Part shown: positions 1-8,817 of the stretch, one piece after another | How positions within the stretch are numbered: the stretch's first letter is position 1 | Layout: each line of letters starts with the position of its first letter | Source of the DNA: an uncultured Candidatus Saccharibacteria bacterium | GTDB taxonomy: Bacteria; Patescibacteriota; Saccharimonadia; Saccharimonadales; Saccharimonadaceae | Direction of reading: 5' to 3' | DNA length: 32,343 nt | Assembly (NCBI GenBank): GCA_946532885.1 | Contig: CAMNBP010000003.1 | Coordinates: 1-32,343, forward strand | Notes under the pieces: generated by a model | What the model was told of the DNA's origin: nothing | Databases searched by the model: none | The model's input: the letters and a program-made list of their open reading frames with translations, nothing else | Position numbers and translations under genes: made by a program

Positions 1-476
1 CACTCTTCATTATCCGAAGAATAAGTGTAGTCATATTCCCAATAACGTTCCTGCTCGACCCATTCATCGCTTGTCTGATTGCGAACGGATAATTTGACCG
101 TAGCGCCGATATCATCGATACGGAAGTTCGCCTCAGATTCATTATCTACATGGCGGATCTTTCCTTCGGCGCGTTCAAGATAGAACATGTCGCCATTATT
201 AATACCAAACCGACGCGTAGCATAACTAATATTATCGAGACCAGCTGTACAACCACCCGAGGATGTGAATTTCATATTAGCACGCGCCCCAACCAGAGAC
301 GGATCAAAACGCGTGAAGAAAACTGACAGAGCGTACACGAATAACAATAAGACAACAAAAGCAGAAGCAAAATGGTACCATCGAATTTCACGCTCTTTCG
401 GCTGTACTTCTTCTGACGTTTTTTTGGATTTAGGTGCTCGGATTTCTTTCTCGGTCATATCTGTTTTCTTACTCAT
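1..476 (-). CDS. Hypothetical single-pass membrane protein (N-terminal part, runs off the window edge)
   Basis: Minus-strand translation from ATG at 476: MSKKTDMTEKEIRAPKSKKTSEEVQPKEREIRWYHFASAFVVLLLFVYALSVFF...; open to the window edge; Lys-rich tail then one TM. Confidence 0.75.
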   Translation of the reverse strand, partial: MSKKTDMTEKEIRAPKSKKTSEEVQPKEREIRWYHFASAFVVLLLFVYALSVFFTRFDPSLVGARANMKFTSSGGCTAGLDNISYATRRFGINNGDMFYLERAEGKIRHVDNESEANFRIDDIGATVKLSVRNQTSDEWVEQERYWEYDYTYSSDNEE

Positions 477-565
477 ATTCTGATTTTATATTAAATTTAG
501 AATTTTTTAAAAAATCGTGAAAATTTTGCTTGTGCTTATTACGGCAAGTGCTATACTAAGTATAG

Positions 566-1783
566 ATGAAAATTTTGATGCTAGGATGGGAGCTCCCTCC
601 GCACAACAGTGGCGGTTTGGGCGTAGCTTGCTTGAATCTTTCCAAATCGCTAGCGAAGCTGGGTGCGGACATTGATTTTGTCGTACCGTACGAATCCGAC
701 CATCATTTTGATTTCATGAACGTGCTTTCTGCCACCCATATTGACCCACTTAATCAATACGGATGCTCTGCTTACGACAACAAGGGTGTCGACAAAAAGC
801 ACATCTGTCACAACGGTAAAGGCTACTCTATCCGCGACATCCAGCATGATTATTGCCTCTTCGTCGAACAGTACTTAATGAAATTTAAACCGGATATCAT
901 CCATGCACATGACTGGCTAACTTATGAGGCCGGCATTTTGGCAAAAAAGAATTTCGGTATTCCATTTGTGGCACACGTTCACGCAACCGAGTTTGATCGC
1001 GGTGGCGCAACTGGCGGCAACCCATTAATTCGCCAGATTGAATATGAAGGTCTCGTCTGGGCAGACAAGATTGTTGCAGTTAGCCAAGCCACCAAGAATA
1101 TCATCGTTGAAAAGTACGGTATTCCACCAGAAAAGATTGACGTCGCTTACAATGGCTTTACTTTACCAAAAGACGACGACTATCGTTATGACGGTTCTAG
1201 CTATCAATATCTCGAAAACTTAAAGAAACAAGGCTATACCGTCGTATCAACCGTCGGTCGCTTCACGCTTCAAAAAGGCTTGATGCACATGATGCGGGCT
1301 GCCGCTCGTGCACTCAGCGTACATCCAAAGATGGTCTTCCTCTTTGCTGGTGATGGCGAAGAAAAAGACGAATTGATGCGCGCCTCGGCCGATTTAGGCA
1401 TCTCACAGAATGTAATATTTACTGGTTTTATTCGCGGCAAACAACTACGTGACATTTACAGCATTTCCGACATCTTTGTAATGTCCTCTGTTTCTGAACC
1501 GTTTGGCTTGACCGCACTCGAAGCCGCACATCACGGCAATGCATTGGTTATCACGAAGCAGTCTGGCGTTGGCGAAGTTCTCCGCTCGATTGTGCGATAC
1601 GATTTCTGGGATGAAGACAAGTTGGCAGACGCCCTCGTCAACATCGCAGAGAGCCCTGCTCTCACGAACATTTTGCGTGACGGCATCAAACATGAATACA
1701 CTCGCATCTCCTGGGATGACGTTGCGGAAAAATGTATTCAAGTGTATGATGAAGTTAGCAAACATAAACGCAACATGTTCTAA
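566..1783 (+). CDS. Glycosyltransferase family 4 / glycogen synthase-like
   Basis: N-term MKILMLGWELPPHNSGGLGVACLNLSKSLAKLG; GT-B C-terminal motif SSVSEPFGLTALEAAHHG; adjacent to GH57 gene. Confidence 0.88.
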   Translation: MKILMLGWELPPHNSGGLGVACLNLSKSLAKLGADIDFVVPYESDHHFDFMNVLSATHIDPLNQYGCSAYDNKGVDKKHICHNGKGYSIRDIQHDYCLFVEQYLMKFKPDIIHAHDWLTYEAGILAKKNFGIPFVAHVHATEFDRGGATGGNPLIRQIEYEGLVWADKIVAVSQATKNIIVEKYGIPPEKIDVAYNGFTLPKDDDYRYDGSSYQYLENLKKQGYTVVSTVGRFTLQKGLMHMMRAAARALSVHPKMVFLFAGDGEEKDELMRASADLGISQNVIFTGFIRGKQLRDIYSISDIFVMSSVSEPFGLTALEAAHHGNALVITKQSGVGEVLRSIVRYDFWDEDKLADALVNIAESPALTNILRDGIKHEYTRISWDDVAEKCIQVYDEVSKHKRNMF

Positions 1784-1804
1784 AGCAGAGGTAACAAACA
1801 CAAA

Positions 1805-3019
1805 ATGAGGTCGCTAGTACTATATCTTCACATGCATCAACCATACCGGGTGAAGCATTATAGTATTTTTGCCGTCGGCCACGATCATGATTATTGGACT
1901 GATAAAGATTGGTACGCCGGCACCAATAATGAGCGTATTTTTAAAAAGGTTGCCGATAAATCTTATCGCCCAATGCTGAAGCGTTTAAAAAAATGCATTG
2001 ATACTTATCCTGGCTTCAAGTTTTCTCTTTCGATTACTGGCGTATTTTTGGAACAAGCCGAAGAATGGGCTCCCGATATTATCGAGACGCTACGCGAGCT
2101 TGTTAAGACTGGTCGCGTCGAAATTGTTGCTGAGACATATTACCACTCATTAGCTTTTTTCTATGATCGTGAGGAATTCGAGGCAGAGGTAGCCAAACAT
2201 CAAGCCAAGATCCGCGAACTATTTGGTTATGAATCTAAAGTCTTCCGCAACACAGAGTTCTCATATAACAACGATTTGGCGCGTTGGGCGGATGGTTATG
2301 GTTTTAAGGGTATTCTCGCCGAAGGTTGGGATAAAATTCTTGAATCACGTACACCGAATCATGTCTATCGCCCAGATGGCTGCAATAATTTGAAATTACT
2401 AGTCAAAAACTACCATTTATCCGACGATATTGCTTTTCGTTTTTCGAACAAGAACTGGCCAGAATGGCCGCTCACTGTGGACAAATATCTGCGCTGGCTC
2501 GACCGCGCGTCGCTTGATGGCCCATTGATTAATTTATTCATGGATTTTGAGACTTTTGGCGAAAACGTCTGGGAAGACACTGGTATTTTTGAATTCTTCG
2601 AAAGCCTAGTAGACCGCTGGAGTCGCGACCCAGAGAACAATTTCTTAACCGTCAGTGAAGCTATCGATAGCGAAGAGCCAAAAGGCGAAATTTCGATGCC
2701 TTGGACAGTAACGTGGGCCGATGAAGAGCGTGATTTGTCCGCCTGGCTTGGCAACTCGATGCAACACGAAGCGATGGCAGCAATTTACGAATTAAAAGAT
2801 TCCGTAATGGCCAGCAATGACGAGGAATTAATTAGTGATTGGCGCAGGTTGCTAACTAGCGACCATGCATACTATATGTGTACGAAATACTTCAACGATG
2901 GTGGCGTACATGCCTACTTCTCACCATACGATTCACCATTTGATGCATTTTCTTGCTACATGAACGCAATTCGCGACATTCGCAGTCGCTCAGGATTCAA
3001 AAAAGAAGAAGAGGAATAA
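1805..3019 (+). CDS. Glycoside hydrolase family 57 (alpha-amylase/glucanotransferase-like)
   Basis: LHMHQPYR N-terminal motif, FRNTEFSYNND nucleophile region, FMDFETFGENVWEDTGIFEF acid/base region. Confidence 0.88.
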   Translation: MRSLVLYLHMHQPYRVKHYSIFAVGHDHDYWTDKDWYAGTNNERIFKKVADKSYRPMLKRLKKCIDTYPGFKFSLSITGVFLEQAEEWAPDIIETLRELVKTGRVEIVAETYYHSLAFFYDREEFEAEVAKHQAKIRELFGYESKVFRNTEFSYNNDLARWADGYGFKGILAEGWDKILESRTPNHVYRPDGCNNLKLLVKNYHLSDDIAFRFSNKNWPEWPLTVDKYLRWLDRASLDGPLINLFMDFETFGENVWEDTGIFEFFESLVDRWSRDPENNFLTVSEAIDSEEPKGEISMPWTVTWADEERDLSAWLGNSMQHEAMAAIYELKDSVMASNDEELISDWRRLLTSDHAYYMCTKYFNDGGVHAYFSPYDSPFDAFSCYMNAIRDIRSRSGFKKEEEE

Positions 3020-3026
3020 CAAAAAT

Positions 3027-3052
3027 AACTCCGGATGAAACCGGAGTTTTTT
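3027..3052. terminator. Bidirectional intrinsic terminator between convergent genes
   Basis: AACTCCGG-atgaaa-CCGGAGTT followed by TTTT on +, and by TTATTTTTG on -. Confidence 0.85.
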
Positions 3053-3053
3053 G

Positions 3054-3830
3054 TTAGATTAATTTCATGAGGCATTCGGTCGTAAAGACTACATCTTCTG
3101 ATGTAGAACCGCGCGACAAATCTGATACCGGATAGTTGAAACCCAACAAAATTGGGCCAGCCAATTTAGCGTGCGCAAATTGCTCGACCGACTTGTATAA
3201 AATATTACCGGAGTTAATATCAGGAGTAATTAAAACGTTGGCACGGCCAGCGACTTCGGAACCGCCCTTAATTGCAGCCTTCTTAGTGCCAATGCGTTCA
3301 TTAACGGCAGCATCAAGTTGCATTTCGCCGTCGACTAGAATATCTGGGCGACGTTCTTTGAGAATAGAAATTGTTTCAGCGGTTTTATCCATCGACGGAT
3401 CCTTGCCGCCAGAGCCGAAAGTCGAGAACGAGAGAATCGCAACGCGAGGAGTTTCATCAAGAATTTTGGCGGCAGCATCATGTGCCAAAATTACAATTTC
3501 AGCCAACTGCTCGGAGGTTGGATTTTTGCACGTTGCACCATCAGAAATAATAAAGCGACGACCGTCTGGTAAATCCGCCACAAATAAACTCGAAAATGTT
3601 TTAAAGCCGTCTTGCATACCAAGATAATCACGGCAAGCCAAAATCACATCGCGCGATGACCAATCAATGCCAGCCACCATTGCACCGACTATACCGTCCT
3701 TAATCTGCGAACAAGCTTCAGGCAACTCAAGCTCTTCCAGCACTGGCTCGCAAATATTATTTGCGCTCAATTCGGCTGCGGCTGTTTTAATAAATTCATT
3801 ATTTGCTTCTGGAAAAAGGATTTTTTGCAT
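3054..3830 (-). CDS. pta: Phosphate acetyltransferase (short form, ~258 aa)
   Basis: MQKILFPEANNEF..., VADLPDGRRFIISDGATCKNPTSEQLAEIV, LSFSTFGSGGKDPSMDKTAE, DGEMQLDAAVNE; start moved to internal ATG at 3830, 6 nt from a -10 element. Confidence 0.85.
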   Translation of the reverse strand: MQKILFPEANNEFIKTAAAELSANNICEPVLEELELPEACSQIKDGIVGAMVAGIDWSSRDVILACRDYLGMQDGFKTFSSLFVADLPDGRRFIISDGATCKNPTSEQLAEIVILAHDAAAKILDETPRVAILSFSTFGSGGKDPSMDKTAETISILKERRPDILVDGEMQLDAAVNERIGTKKAAIKGGSEVAGRANVLITPDINSGNILYKSVEQFAHAKLAGPILLGFNYPVSDLSRGSTSEDVVFTTECLMKLI

Positions 3831-3834
3831 ACTT

Positions 3835-4605
3835 CTATTGTAGCAATAAAATATATTGGTGTGGCGAATAGCGTTCAACGAGCGTCTCGTTTAGAGTTTC
3901 AAATTTGGCAACTGCATCAGAGATGGTTTCCGTAAATAATTCTTTCTTGTCCTTTATAGTTGAGGACGGACAAACATTTACACAGATTGCAATAGATTCG
4001 AGTTGCGCTTCGAGCTCATTAGTACTGCCCTCTAGCATCTTACGTGCATCTTGCAACTGTTCTGCATCTACTTCGACTAAGTTTTCCTCGAGCTTGACTA
4101 AATTCTGACGATAAGCAGCCAGATTCTCTACTAGATTATCCGACTCCGCAATTAGACTTAATTGATTCAACATAGAATGCAGCTGGTTCATTTCACTAAT
4201 CGTCGCCGCATCGTCTCGCAAAATCGTCGCATAATTTTGAAGACGCGAGAGATTGTCTTTCGAGTTTTGTTGCACGTAATGGTTTTGACTATATTCGGTT
4301 AAGTCTTTTTGAAATTCATTGAAGTTTTGCTCAAACAAAGCTTGATTGCCGGACTGCAAGGCGACAGACATAATAGCTAAATCTGAAACCATATTTGATG
4401 CTGTTTCGTCGGCATGCTGGCGATCATGTTCTAGTTTCGTGTAATATAGGCCAAAACACTCCGACGCCAAAAAGATAACTGCACAAATAATTAAGATGAC
4501 GATAAGCCGCATGCGCTTCGGCCTATTCTGGTCTACGGCGGCAAGGCGTTTGGCTTGACGTATTTTTCGTTTAGTAGATAGATGCTCTTTCAACTCCGCC
4601 CTCAT
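3835..4605 (-). CDS. Hypothetical single-TM protein with long extracytoplasmic helical domain
   Basis: Basic N-tail, TM (LIVILIICAVIFLASECFGLYY), helical/coiled-coil region, CVNVC; overlaps stop of upstream acyltransferase (ATGA). Confidence 0.75.
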   Translation of the reverse strand: MRAELKEHLSTKRKIRQAKRLAAVDQNRPKRMRLIVILIICAVIFLASECFGLYYTKLEHDRQHADETASNMVSDLAIMSVALQSGNQALFEQNFNEFQKDLTEYSQNHYVQQNSKDNLSRLQNYATILRDDAATISEMNQLHSMLNQLSLIAESDNLVENLAAYRQNLVKLEENLVEVDAEQLQDARKMLEGSTNELEAQLESIAICVNVCPSSTIKDKKELFTETISDAVAKFETLNETLVERYSPHQYILLLQ

Positions 4606-6440
4606 CGCCCAATACTCCGAATTGTATTATTTAGTAAGTTTGCGTAGGTCGACCGACCCTCCGGATTGAGATGGATATGATCGGCATACATTAACTGCCA
4701 GTTTTCATGCGCAATTTGCCACCAGTCGCAAATAAAGACATTCTCGTGTTTGTCGGCAAAAGATTTTAGAGCACTATTCTGAGTCTCGCGTGGCTGTTTT
4801 GGTCCGGCATATGCCGTGACAAGAACAAATTTATGATCAGCACCAGCCACATTCACGATATTTTGCAGCAATGAATCTGTTATTGTACGCTCATTGGTAG
4901 CAAGACTAATTACGATATATTCCGGCAACTTTCCGGTGGCAGCATAACCAGCAAGCAAGCCTGTAGCAGTTTCAATACCGCGCGACTCTTTTGCATCGAC
5001 ATACGAATTTGCGATGACGGATTCAATATTGGCCTTAGCACCCAAAGTGACCGAGTCGCCCAAAACTAAAACACTAGCCGCGTTAGCGGAAGCTGCGGCA
5101 CGATTGCCGAGCGACTTAGGCGCCTCGCTCTTTTCGGCTGCTTCGATATATGGCAAGACGGCGTCAGAATAATTATTGAAAGCGCTTTTCGCGCCAAGAA
5201 TGTCAGGCTGGAAAAGCGGGTCGGCTTCATATTCGGTTTCTTCAACCGAAGCAAGCTGTTCAGAAATACTGGATGTTGTTGGCGTAATAACCAAAGTAAC
5301 AATTGCTGGTACACATAGCAATACGAGAACCGCAGTGCGCATTAAGCGTGGACGAATCGGCCCACGACGTATTTTTTCAATAATATGAGGGAGCCTAAAT
5401 ATTTCCGTAAAGAACCAGGACAGAAATACGCTCAGGGCGATATTAATTGCTGGGGCTACATACTCTGGTGTATTGGCTGGAAGAATTTCTGGCAGTAATA
5501 CATAAAGCGGATAATGGAATAAATAGATGCCGAACGATAAACTACCCAAATATTCCATGACCCGAATCACTATCGGTGCTTTGCGTCGACTATGGCGATT
5601 GTTTTGTAATTTAATGATGCAGAAGATTAAAATCACACTCAAAATGCCGACAAATGGCAGCGTAAAAATGAAAGTGAAGGCGTCAGAATATTCTGTTTTG
5701 AAAGCAAGAATTGAGATAATAACTAAACTTAAGGCGACACCAATGCTCGGTACTAGTTTTGGAGTGCGTGGCGTACGTGGAACTAAATGGTTCAATGCAG
5801 CAAAAGCAGCGCCGAGACAAAAGGCGCCCATGTGGGTATCGATCGCAAAATAACTACGGTTCGTCGCGCCAAGCAAGCCACCATAAATAGCCATCAGAAT
5901 ATCTGACAAAAGCCCCAAAACAACAAACGCAATCATGAGAGTTTGGACTGCCTTTTTCTTATTGCTTTGCGTATACAGAAGCATTTTTGCAATTAGCGGC
6001 ATTAGCAGATAAAACTGCATTTCGAGCGCTAGAAACCAAGTATGCTCAAAGAGATTCGGCGAAATTGTGTTTTCGTAATTGCCACCAGTGAATAATTCGA
6101 CGATGTTCGTCGTGAAGCTCAACGCCGCTGCGGTGCGTAGCTGAATGCCGGCTAGAATATCTTTGTTTACAAATAACGCGATTGTCAAAGTGATAATGAC
6201 GCAAATCAATAATGGCGGGAAAATACGCTTTAGGCGTTCTAGAATAAATTTACGATAAGAGATTTTGTTGGTTTTTTGATATTCCTGCAAAAGTTTAGCA
6301 AAAATGAGAAAGCCAGAAATCGCAAAGAAAATATCAACTGCAATAAAGCCGCCCGGCAAAAACGAGCGGAAAAGATGATAAATCACAATCAAGACAATTG
6401 CAAAAAATCGCAAAGAATTGAGTCCGACTAACCATCGCAT
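4602..6440 (-). CDS. Acyltransferase-3 family protein with C-terminal SGNH domain (OatA-like)
   Basis: MRWLVGLNSLRFFAIVLIVIYHLFRSFLPGGFIAVDIFFAISGFLIF; multi-TM; C-terminal VLVLGDSVTLG and DHIHLNPEGR (Ser and Asp-x-x-His of SGNH). Confidence 0.9.
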   Translation of the reverse strand: MRWLVGLNSLRFFAIVLIVIYHLFRSFLPGGFIAVDIFFAISGFLIFAKLLQEYQKTNKISYRKFILERLKRIFPPLLICVIITLTIALFVNKDILAGIQLRTAAALSFTTNIVELFTGGNYENTISPNLFEHTWFLALEMQFYLLMPLIAKMLLYTQSNKKKAVQTLMIAFVVLGLLSDILMAIYGGLLGATNRSYFAIDTHMGAFCLGAAFAALNHLVPRTPRTPKLVPSIGVALSLVIISILAFKTEYSDAFTFIFTLPFVGILSVILIFCIIKLQNNRHSRRKAPIVIRVMEYLGSLSFGIYLFHYPLYVLLPEILPANTPEYVAPAINIALSVFLSWFFTEIFRLPHIIEKIRRGPIRPRLMRTAVLVLLCVPAIVTLVITPTTSSISEQLASVEETEYEADPLFQPDILGAKSAFNNYSDAVLPYIEAAEKSEAPKSLGNRAAASANAASVLVLGDSVTLGAKANIESVIANSYVDAKESRGIETATGLLAGYAATGKLPEYIVISLATNERTITDSLLQNIVNVAGADHKFVLVTAYAGPKQPRETQNSALKSFADKHENVFICDWWQIAHENWQLMYADHIHLNPEGRSTYANLLNNTIRSIGR

Positions 6441-6485
6441 AATTCTAGTTTAACATCGTGCGATGTCTTTGAAAAACATAAGAAA

Positions 6486-7868
6486 TTAGTATGGCAAAAG
6501 CGATTGATACCAAAGTTGTAGCTCTTGCAAGATGAACGGATCCGCACCCTGCGCGTTGAGGTCTTGCAGCGCTTTGATGAATGAATTTTGACGAGCTTTA
6601 ATGCGATCCATGCGATATTTTTCCCAGCTTGCGCGTTCGGAATCAGACAAGGTTGAGTCAAAATTACGCGCCTTGTAATTTACATACATTTTAGCAAGAC
6701 GCTCATCGTGAAAATCTGGGTGGAAGGCGGCAATTTCTTGAAGGCCAGCATTACGGACGGCATCACAGGTTTTCTTGTCGATATTATCCAGGAAACCATC
6801 ATACAAAGCCGACTCCGCATCAATAGCTGGCGGAAATTCTTCGCGGTTTTCATTCTGCGTGCGCATGCGCTCAGCAAACTCTGGGTGCTTCAATAAGACT
6901 TCGAGATTTTTCTGCACGGTAGCCTCATCGAGATTTATTCGGGACCAGGCATCACCCTGCTTTAGCACACCAAGTGGCGCTACGGCCGGACAATGATTAT
7001 ATTTCAATTCCTTCACGATTGGATAGAATGACTCAGCTCGTTCTGGCTCAGTTTTAGCCAACTCAGCTTTTTCTTTTAATAAATCGTCGAGGTTGTAACG
7101 CAAATCAAATACCAAAACATTGCCATTCTTGGCCGGCGCAATCGGAAATGCAACGGATGTCTTATTATGCTCGGACGAATAGCGACCGCACGAGTAGACG
7201 AAAGGCTGCGGATTTTCGAGATTAACTAGTTTTTGCACTGCCCGCTTGTCGCGCATTTTGAAAAGATAATCGTAGAGCTTCGACTGTTTTTCCTTAATGA
7301 GTTTTGTGACGGAAATCAGAGCCTCTACGTCCGACAAAGCGTCGTGCGCGTGTTCATGTGTGATACCATTTTCTTTCGTCATTAGCTCTAGTCGATTCGT
7401 GGCTTTACCTTCTGGCGTGACCGGCCATTTAATGCCATCTGGACGCAAAGCGCGAGTCATACGTACGACGTCGAGCAAATCCCAACGGCTACGATCATCC
7501 TTCCACTGCCACTCATAAGCATCATAATAATTGCGCCAAAAAGTATGTCGCATAAATTCATCGTCAAAACGTACCGAATTATACCCCGTAGCAATGGTGC
7601 CAGGCGTAAAAATTTCTTTCATAACATATTCGCAGAATTCAGCCTCAGTGAAACCATCTTGCAGAGTTGATTGTGGCGTGATTTTGGTCACCATGATGGC
7701 ATACGGGCTTGGTAATGTATCTTCGCCAAGTTTAACGAGCACATTCACTGGATCACCAATTGGATTTAGATCCATATCGGTACGCTGGCCAGCGAATTGC
7801 ATCAAACGATCGGCGCGCGGATCGAGGCCAGAAGTTTCGAGATCATAAAAGAAAAAAGTCTGCTCCAT
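6486..7868 (-). CDS. sbcB: Exodeoxyribonuclease I
   Basis: MEQTFFFYDLETSGLDPRADRLMQFAGQRTDMDL (DEDD exo I motif), TGYNSVRFDDEFMRHTFWRNYYDAYEWQW, AHDALSDVEALI. Confidence 0.92.
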   Translation of the reverse strand: MEQTFFFYDLETSGLDPRADRLMQFAGQRTDMDLNPIGDPVNVLVKLGEDTLPSPYAIMVTKITPQSTLQDGFTEAEFCEYVMKEIFTPGTIATGYNSVRFDDEFMRHTFWRNYYDAYEWQWKDDRSRWDLLDVVRMTRALRPDGIKWPVTPEGKATNRLELMTKENGITHEHAHDALSDVEALISVTKLIKEKQSKLYDYLFKMRDKRAVQKLVNLENPQPFVYSCGRYSSEHNKTSVAFPIAPAKNGNVLVFDLRYNLDDLLKEKAELAKTEPERAESFYPIVKELKYNHCPAVAPLGVLKQGDAWSRINLDEATVQKNLEVLLKHPEFAERMRTQNENREEFPPAIDAESALYDGFLDNIDKKTCDAVRNAGLQEIAAFHPDFHDERLAKMYVNYKARNFDSTLSDSERASWEKYRMDRIKARQNSFIKALQDLNAQGADPFILQELQLWYQSLLPY

Positions 7869-7911
7869 GACTTCATTTTAACATGAGGCCAGAGAACAGA
7901 TAAAATCCCCC

Positions 7912-7950
7912 TAAAAAAGAGTAGGGCCCTCAGCCGAAGCCGGGGGCCCA
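7912..7950 (-). terminator. Strong intrinsic terminator with UUCG tetraloop
   Basis: Minus strand GGGCCCCCGGC-TTCG-GCTGAGGGCCC then TACTCTTTTTTAG; one C.A mismatch in an 11-bp stem. Confidence 0.85.
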
Positions 7951-7961
7951 GGTTAGCATGT

Positions 7962-8537
7962 CTAGGCACTTTCAGGACGATTAGCTATGCGTTCAACCGC
8001 AGCACCAATCTTGTGTCCAACGAAGGCGATTAACAACACGACAATTGCGCATAAGTCTACTGCGGAATCGAAGACTGTGCGCATTTTGCGTACCGCATAA
8101 GGAGTTTTTGACTCCTTTAAAGTCGCCTTAATGCGATTGATTTTCGCGTATTTCGCAAGGCGAAAAGCGAAGAAGTAGATTCCCCAGATTACTGCTGAAA
8201 CAACAGTAGGTGTCATACCGGCAAGCATTAAGCTATAGAAGCCAGTTGGGTCGCCATATTGAGTTCCAGTGTGGTTGTCCCACCACTGAAGAATCCCGTC
8301 GAAAGATTCCACATAGATCATGTAGCACACTACAATCGCAAGAATTGCAGTAACTACGATATCCGTAGTTCTGGTAGTGACCTTGATAAGTCTTCCCTTA
8401 CGATTTGTGTCCTTTACGCGAACCTCTTTTACCCTTACAGCCAAAAGGCCGATTAGTGCTGCAACTACGATAAGCGCAGCGCTTACGATGTACCAATTAT
8501 TGAAGCCCGGTACGAAGGCATGGAAATATTTATTCAT
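7962..8537 (-). CDS. Hypothetical multi-pass membrane protein (191 aa)
   Basis: About four hydrophobic segments; SD AAAGGGA upstream; consensus promoter and terminator flank it. Confidence 0.8.
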   Translation of the reverse strand: MNKYFHAFVPGFNNWYIVSAALIVVAALIGLLAVRVKEVRVKDTNRKGRLIKVTTRTTDIVVTAILAIVVCYMIYVESFDGILQWWDNHTGTQYGDPTGFYSLMLAGMTPTVVSAVIWGIYFFAFRLAKYAKINRIKATLKESKTPYAVRKMRTVFDSAVDLCAIVVLLIAFVGHKIGAAVERIANRPESA

Positions 8538-8566
8538 TTATATCAATCCCTTTCTTTTCTTTTTCT

Positions 8567-8615
8567 TTTTTCCGCAGTTTCACTCACCATATAGATGAGC
8601 AAGACTGCGGAAAAA
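8567..8615 (-). promoter_or_regulatory. Long hairpin in the 5' leader of the 191-aa gene
   Basis: TTTTTCCGCAGT...ACTGCGGAAAAA with inner CTCAT/GTGAG pairing; no U-run on the 3' side in either direction, so not a classical terminator. Confidence 0.7.
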
Positions 8616-8714
8616 CAGATTAAGACAAGAAAATCGTCGGATAATTGAAGTTTATCGTGCTGAATGACATGCTTTTGAATGTACTTAGACTACTTTTTGA
8701 GCAGCTATACAAGC

Positions 8715-8743
8715 ATTATAGCACAAGCGTCATTTTTTGTCAA
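8715..8743 (-). promoter_or_regulatory. Sigma70-type promoter TTGACA-N17-TATAAT (TGC-extended)
   Basis: Minus strand TTGACAAAAAATGACGCTTGTGCTATAAT; exact consensus hexamers, 17-bp spacer. Confidence 0.88.
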
Positions 8744-8779
8744 GAGCGCTTATGCTTATACCCCTGTTGTTTGGCATCA

Positions 8780-8807
8780 AAAAATCCCCGTTTTAGACGG
8801 GGATTTT
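8780..8807 (-). terminator. Intrinsic terminator downstream of FKBP gene
   Basis: Minus strand AAAATCCCCGT-CTAAA-ACGGGGATTTTTTG. Confidence 0.88.
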
Positions 8808-8817
8808 GAGTAGGATT

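Noticed and set aside
265-483. 72-aa + strand ORF
   Set aside because: Opposite strand carries the better supported Lys-tail/TM reading frame open to the window edge.
8567-8615. Long hairpin as an intrinsic terminator
   Set aside because: The 3' side is A/purine-rich on both strands with no U-run after the stem; treated as a leader element instead.
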